A stretch of 5,091 nucleotides of DNA from Pseudomonadota bacterium (GTDB lineage Bacteria > Myxococcota > Polyangia > Polyangiales > Polyangiaceae). The notes beneath the pieces are model-generated. The model worked only from the letters and a program-made list of their open reading frames with translations. It had not been told where the DNA came from and did not search any database. Shown here piece after piece: positions 1-5,091 of the stretch (position 1 is its first letter; each line of letters begins with the position of its first letter). The position numbers were made by a program, and so were the translations under genes. The stretch spans positions 1 through 5,091 of the forward strand of contig JAEZYO010001058.1 of the NCBI GenBank assembly GCA_023419055.1. The letters run 5' to 3'.

Positions 1-1704
<1,704 letters not shown>

Positions 1705-1707
1705 GCC

Positions 1708-3096
<1,389 letters not shown>

Positions 3097-3119
3097 CCCA
3101 CTCACCGACTTGATGCGCC

Positions 3120-4370
3120 ATGAGTGATCCGCACGACAAAGAAGAGACCCCGGCCGGCCCGGCTCCCCTTCACGGGCTCTTGGCGGAGTACGACTCCCCG
3201 ACCGAGATCCTGCACGCCTCCAAGAAGGTGAGGGAAGCGGGGTTCACGCGCTGGGACACCTACACGCCCTTCCCGGTGCACGGCATCGAGAGGGCCATGG
3301 GCATCAAGATGACGATCTTGCCCTGGCTCGTTCTCGGCGCCGGCCTCACCGGCCTCATCACCGCCATCACCCTCCAGTGGTGGACCAACGCCTACGACTA
3401 CAGGTGGCTGGTCAGCGGTAAGCCGTTCTGGAGCATCCCGGCCAACGTGCCGATCATGTTCGAGCTCACCGTGCTCTTCAGCGTCCTCACGACGCTGACC
3501 GGCATGCTGATGCTGAACAACCTGCCCCTGCCGGCTCACCCGCTCGACCTGGTGAAGCGCTTCGGCCGCTCGACGAACGACAAGTTCTTCCTCCTGATCG
3601 AGGCGGCGGATCCGAAGTTCGACGAGGAGGACACGCGCAAGCTCCTCGGCTCGACCCACCCGCACGCGATCGAGGACGTGAAGGAAGATCGGGTCACCTC
3701 CGACAAGCTCCCGACCTTCCTCGTCTACGGCATGATCATCCTCACCGTCGCGGCGGCGGTGCCCTTCGCGCTCGCGGCCAAGGCTCGCTTCACGCGCAAC
3801 ACGCAGCCGCGCATCCACGCGATCGGCGACATGGACTGGCAGCCGAAGTACAAGGCGCAGCGCTCGAACCCGATCTTCGACGACCAGCGCGCCACGCGCC
3901 CCGACGAGCCGGGCACGGTCGCGGTGGGTGAGCTCCGCGAGGACGACCACCTCTACCGCGGCAAGGTCGGCGACACCTGGGCCAGCACCTTCCCGGATCG
4001 GATCGCGCTCGACGACAAGACCATGGCGCGCGGCAAAGAGCGCTTCGGCATCTACTGCACGCCGTGTCACGGCGAGGCGGGCAAGGGTGACGGCATGGTC
4101 GCCAAGCGCGCCGACGAGCTCCAGCAGAAGGGCGTCACCGGCGCCTGGGTTCCCCCGACCGACATCACTCAGGAGAACCTCCGCTACCAGCCGGTGGGCG
4201 AGCTCTTCAACAGCATCACGAACGGCGTCCGCAACATGCCGCCGTACGGGACGCAGATCACCACCGAGGATCGCTGGGCCATCGTCCTCTACGTCCGCGC
4301 TCTCCAGCGCAGTCACAGCGGCAGCCTCCAGGACGTCGCGCCCGCAGAGCGGCAAAGCCTCAATCGCTAG
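3120..4370 (+). CDS. actDE: Fused ActD-ActE: DUF3341 membrane subunit joined to monoheme cytochrome c
   Basis: A 416-residue protein that combines two ACIII subunits usually encoded by separate genes. Residues about 15-190 are ActD (DUF3341): GLLAEYDSPTEIL at the start, WDTYTPFPVHG (45-55), helices at about 65-85 and 110-133, then the conserved TNDKFFLLIEAADPKF (152-167) and LLGSTHPHAIEDV. Helix three (about 198-220) leads into ActE: a QPKY segment (241-244), RPDEPGTVAVG (260-270) and a class I cytochrome c domain (about 300-400) with CTPCH at 313-317 and Met373 in RNMPPYG as likely distal ligand. Two ActD helices plus a third place the ActD ends in the cytoplasm and the heme in the periplasm, as needed. 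There is no internal stop and no lipobox Cys before the cytochrome part. The start at 3120 fits the family N-terminus, although no good Shine-Dalgarno precedes it. Identification of both halves is firm; whether the product stays as one chain is unknown. Confidence 0.94.
   Translation: MSDPHDKEETPAGPAPLHGLLAEYDSPTEILHASKKVREAGFTRWDTYTPFPVHGIERAMGIKMTILPWLVLGAGLTGLITAITLQWWTNAYDYRWLVSGKPFWSIPANVPIMFELTVLFSVLTTLTGMLMLNNLPLPAHPLDLVKRFGRSTNDKFFLLIEAADPKFDEEDTRKLLGSTHPHAIEDVKEDRVTSDKLPTFLVYGMIILTVAAAVPFALAAKARFTRNTQPRIHAIGDMDWQPKYKAQRSNPIFDDQRATRPDEPGTVAVGELREDDHLYRGKVGDTWASTFPDRIALDDKTMARGKERFGIYCTPCHGEAGKGDGMVAKRADELQQKGVTGAWVPPTDITQENLRYQPVGELFNSITNGVRNMPPYGTQITTEDRWAIVLYVRALQRSHSGSLQDVAPAERQSLNR
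3711..3779 (+). other. Extra transmembrane helix joining ActD and ActE
   Basis: Codons 198-220 of the fused gene encode a hydrophobic run (Val/Ile/Leu/Ala-rich, containing MIILTVAAAVPFALAA). It takes the place of the end of a stand-alone ActD and the N-terminal signal or lipid anchor of a stand-alone ActE. It is followed by several Arg/Lys, which is unusual for a periplasmic exit under the positive-inside rule. It ends in Ala-x-Ala patterns (217-219 and 220-222) that resemble signal peptidase I sites. Processing is speculative. Confidence 0.75.
4056..4070 (+). other. Heme c attachment motif CxxCH (CTPCH)
   Basis: Codons 313-317 of the fused actDE gene. The two Cys would bind heme covalently and the His is the proximal ligand. 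Met373, encoded at 4236-4238, is the likely distal ligand. It is the only CxxCH in this protein, so one heme, as in ordinary ActE. Confidence 0.95.
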
Positions 4371-4372
4371 GA
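4369..4372 (+). promoter_or_regulatory. Probable ribosome binding site of actF
   Basis: AGGA overlaps the TAG stop of actDE and lies 12 bases before the actF ATG. The 14-base gap between the genes holds no better match. The overlap of stop and binding site suggests coupled translation. Confidence 0.5.
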
Positions 4373-4384
4373 ACCGGACTACTC

Positions 4385-5091
4385 ATGGCAACGGCTAAGA
4401 AGGGCACCAGCAAGACCAAGAGCTCCACCGTCAAGGGTGGAGACGGAGCGGCCTCCGTTCCGCGCAGGCCCGCACCGGCCGCGCCGGAAGGCGCCGAGCA
4501 GGTTCCGATCGAGGGCTTCTCGGACAACATCCGGATGGCCTCCGCGGGCAACACCTTGTTCGGCGCAGCGGCAGGCGTCGCGGTCATCGCGCTCGTCGCC
4601 GCGGCGATCTTGGGCTCGATGGAGGGCGACGGCTTCCGCCGCTTCCTCCACTCGTACCTCACGGCCTTCATGGCCGCGCTCGCCATCGGCCTCGGCACGC
4701 TGTTCTGGGTCACCCTGCAGAACCTCGTGAACGCGCACTGGAGCATCGTCGTGCGCCGCGTCGGCGAGCTCTACGCCCAGGCGCCCGCGGTGCTCGGCCT
4801 CCTGTCGCTCCCGATCGTCATCCCGACCGTGCTCGGGAACGACGTCCTCTACGAGTGGGCGAACCACGCGAAGGTCGAGGCCGATCACCTCCTGCATCAC
4901 AAGGCCGGCTACCTGAATCCGACCTTCTTCCTGATCCGGATGGTGTTCTACTTCGTGTTCTTCGCCTTCCTGGGCGGCTTCTTCCTCAAGAGCTCGCTCA
5001 CGCAGGACAAGACCTCGAACGGAGCGATCGTCGGGAAGATGCGCGTCGCGGCCGGCCCCGGCATGATCGTGCTCGGCCTCGCGCTCACCTT
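4385..5091 (+). CDS. actF: Alternative complex III membrane subunit ActF (3' partial)
   Basis: Second large integral membrane subunit of ACIII, distantly related to ActC but without redox centres. It is thought to stabilise the complex and perhaps take part in proton movement. The first 235 residues are present; the frame runs off the end, and the usual length is about 400. Residues 1-55 are a Lys/Ala/Pro/Ser-rich, probably cytoplasmic tail. Hydrophobic helices follow at about 57-78, 87-112, 133-151, 176-201 and from about 221. Family signatures are FLHSYLTAFM (87-96), NAHWSIVVRRVGE (116-128), LYEWAN (155-160) and HHKAGYLNPTFFLIR (171-185). The ATG at 4385 is the first start after the actDE stop, 14 bases away, with AGGA upstream. 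The position after actD/actE matches the conserved operon order. The name is secure from these motifs and context; the C-terminal half cannot be assessed. Confidence 0.95.
   Translation, partial: MATAKKGTSKTKSSTVKGGDGAASVPRRPAPAAPEGAEQVPIEGFSDNIRMASAGNTLFGAAAGVAVIALVAAAILGSMEGDGFRRFLHSYLTAFMAALAIGLGTLFWVTLQNLVNAHWSIVVRRVGELYAQAPAVLGLLSLPIVIPTVLGNDVLYEWANHAKVEADHLLHHKAGYLNPTFFLIRMVFYFVFFAFLGGFFLKSSLTQDKTSNGAIVGKMRVAAGPGMIVLGLALT

Noticed and set aside
3102..4355. A 417-codon minus-strand frame opposite actDE
   Set aside because: It mirrors the actDE coding frame, is rich in Arg/Val/Glu/Asp with no domain signature, and arises from the high third-position GC of the real gene.

Overview
The window is an internal piece of an alternative complex III (ACIII, act) operon. 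Four genes lie head to tail on the + strand: actB (5' end missing), actC, a single gene that joins actD and actE, and actF (3' end missing). ACIII is a membrane quinol oxidase that replaces cytochrome bc1. It takes electrons from the quinol pool and passes them through iron-sulfur clusters and c-type hemes to a cytochrome c or directly to a terminal oxidase. The GC-rich sequence with very GC-rich third codon positions, and the type of complex, suggest an aerobic or facultative Gram-negative bacterium. Myxococcota or a related deltaproteobacterial lineage would fit, but this is a weak inference from composition and operon type.

Layout: bases 1-1704 hold the C-terminal half of ActB, with the end of the cofactor-less molybdopterin-oxidoreductase-like part followed by a four-cluster ferredoxin domain. 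Bases 1708-3096 hold ActC, a complete ten-helix NrfD/PsrC-type membrane subunit with the expected quinol-site His and Asp. Bases 3120-4370 hold a fusion of ActD (DUF3341, two helices) to the monoheme cytochrome c subunit ActE through one extra transmembrane helix. Bases 4385-5091 hold the first 235 codons of ActF, the second large membrane subunit. Gaps between genes are 3, 23 and 14 bases, so this is one transcription unit. No promoter, terminator, RNA gene, mobile element, repeat array or CRISPR was seen, and no non-coding stretch exceeds 23 bases.

How the parts work together: quinol is oxidised at ActC near the periplasmic face, electrons enter the ActB clusters, and they leave through the c-hemes of ActA (expected just upstream, outside the window) and ActE. 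ActD and ActF complete the membrane part. The system itself is known. The point most worth a second look is the ActD-ActE fusion, which replaces the usual separate ActE anchoring with a built-in third helix.
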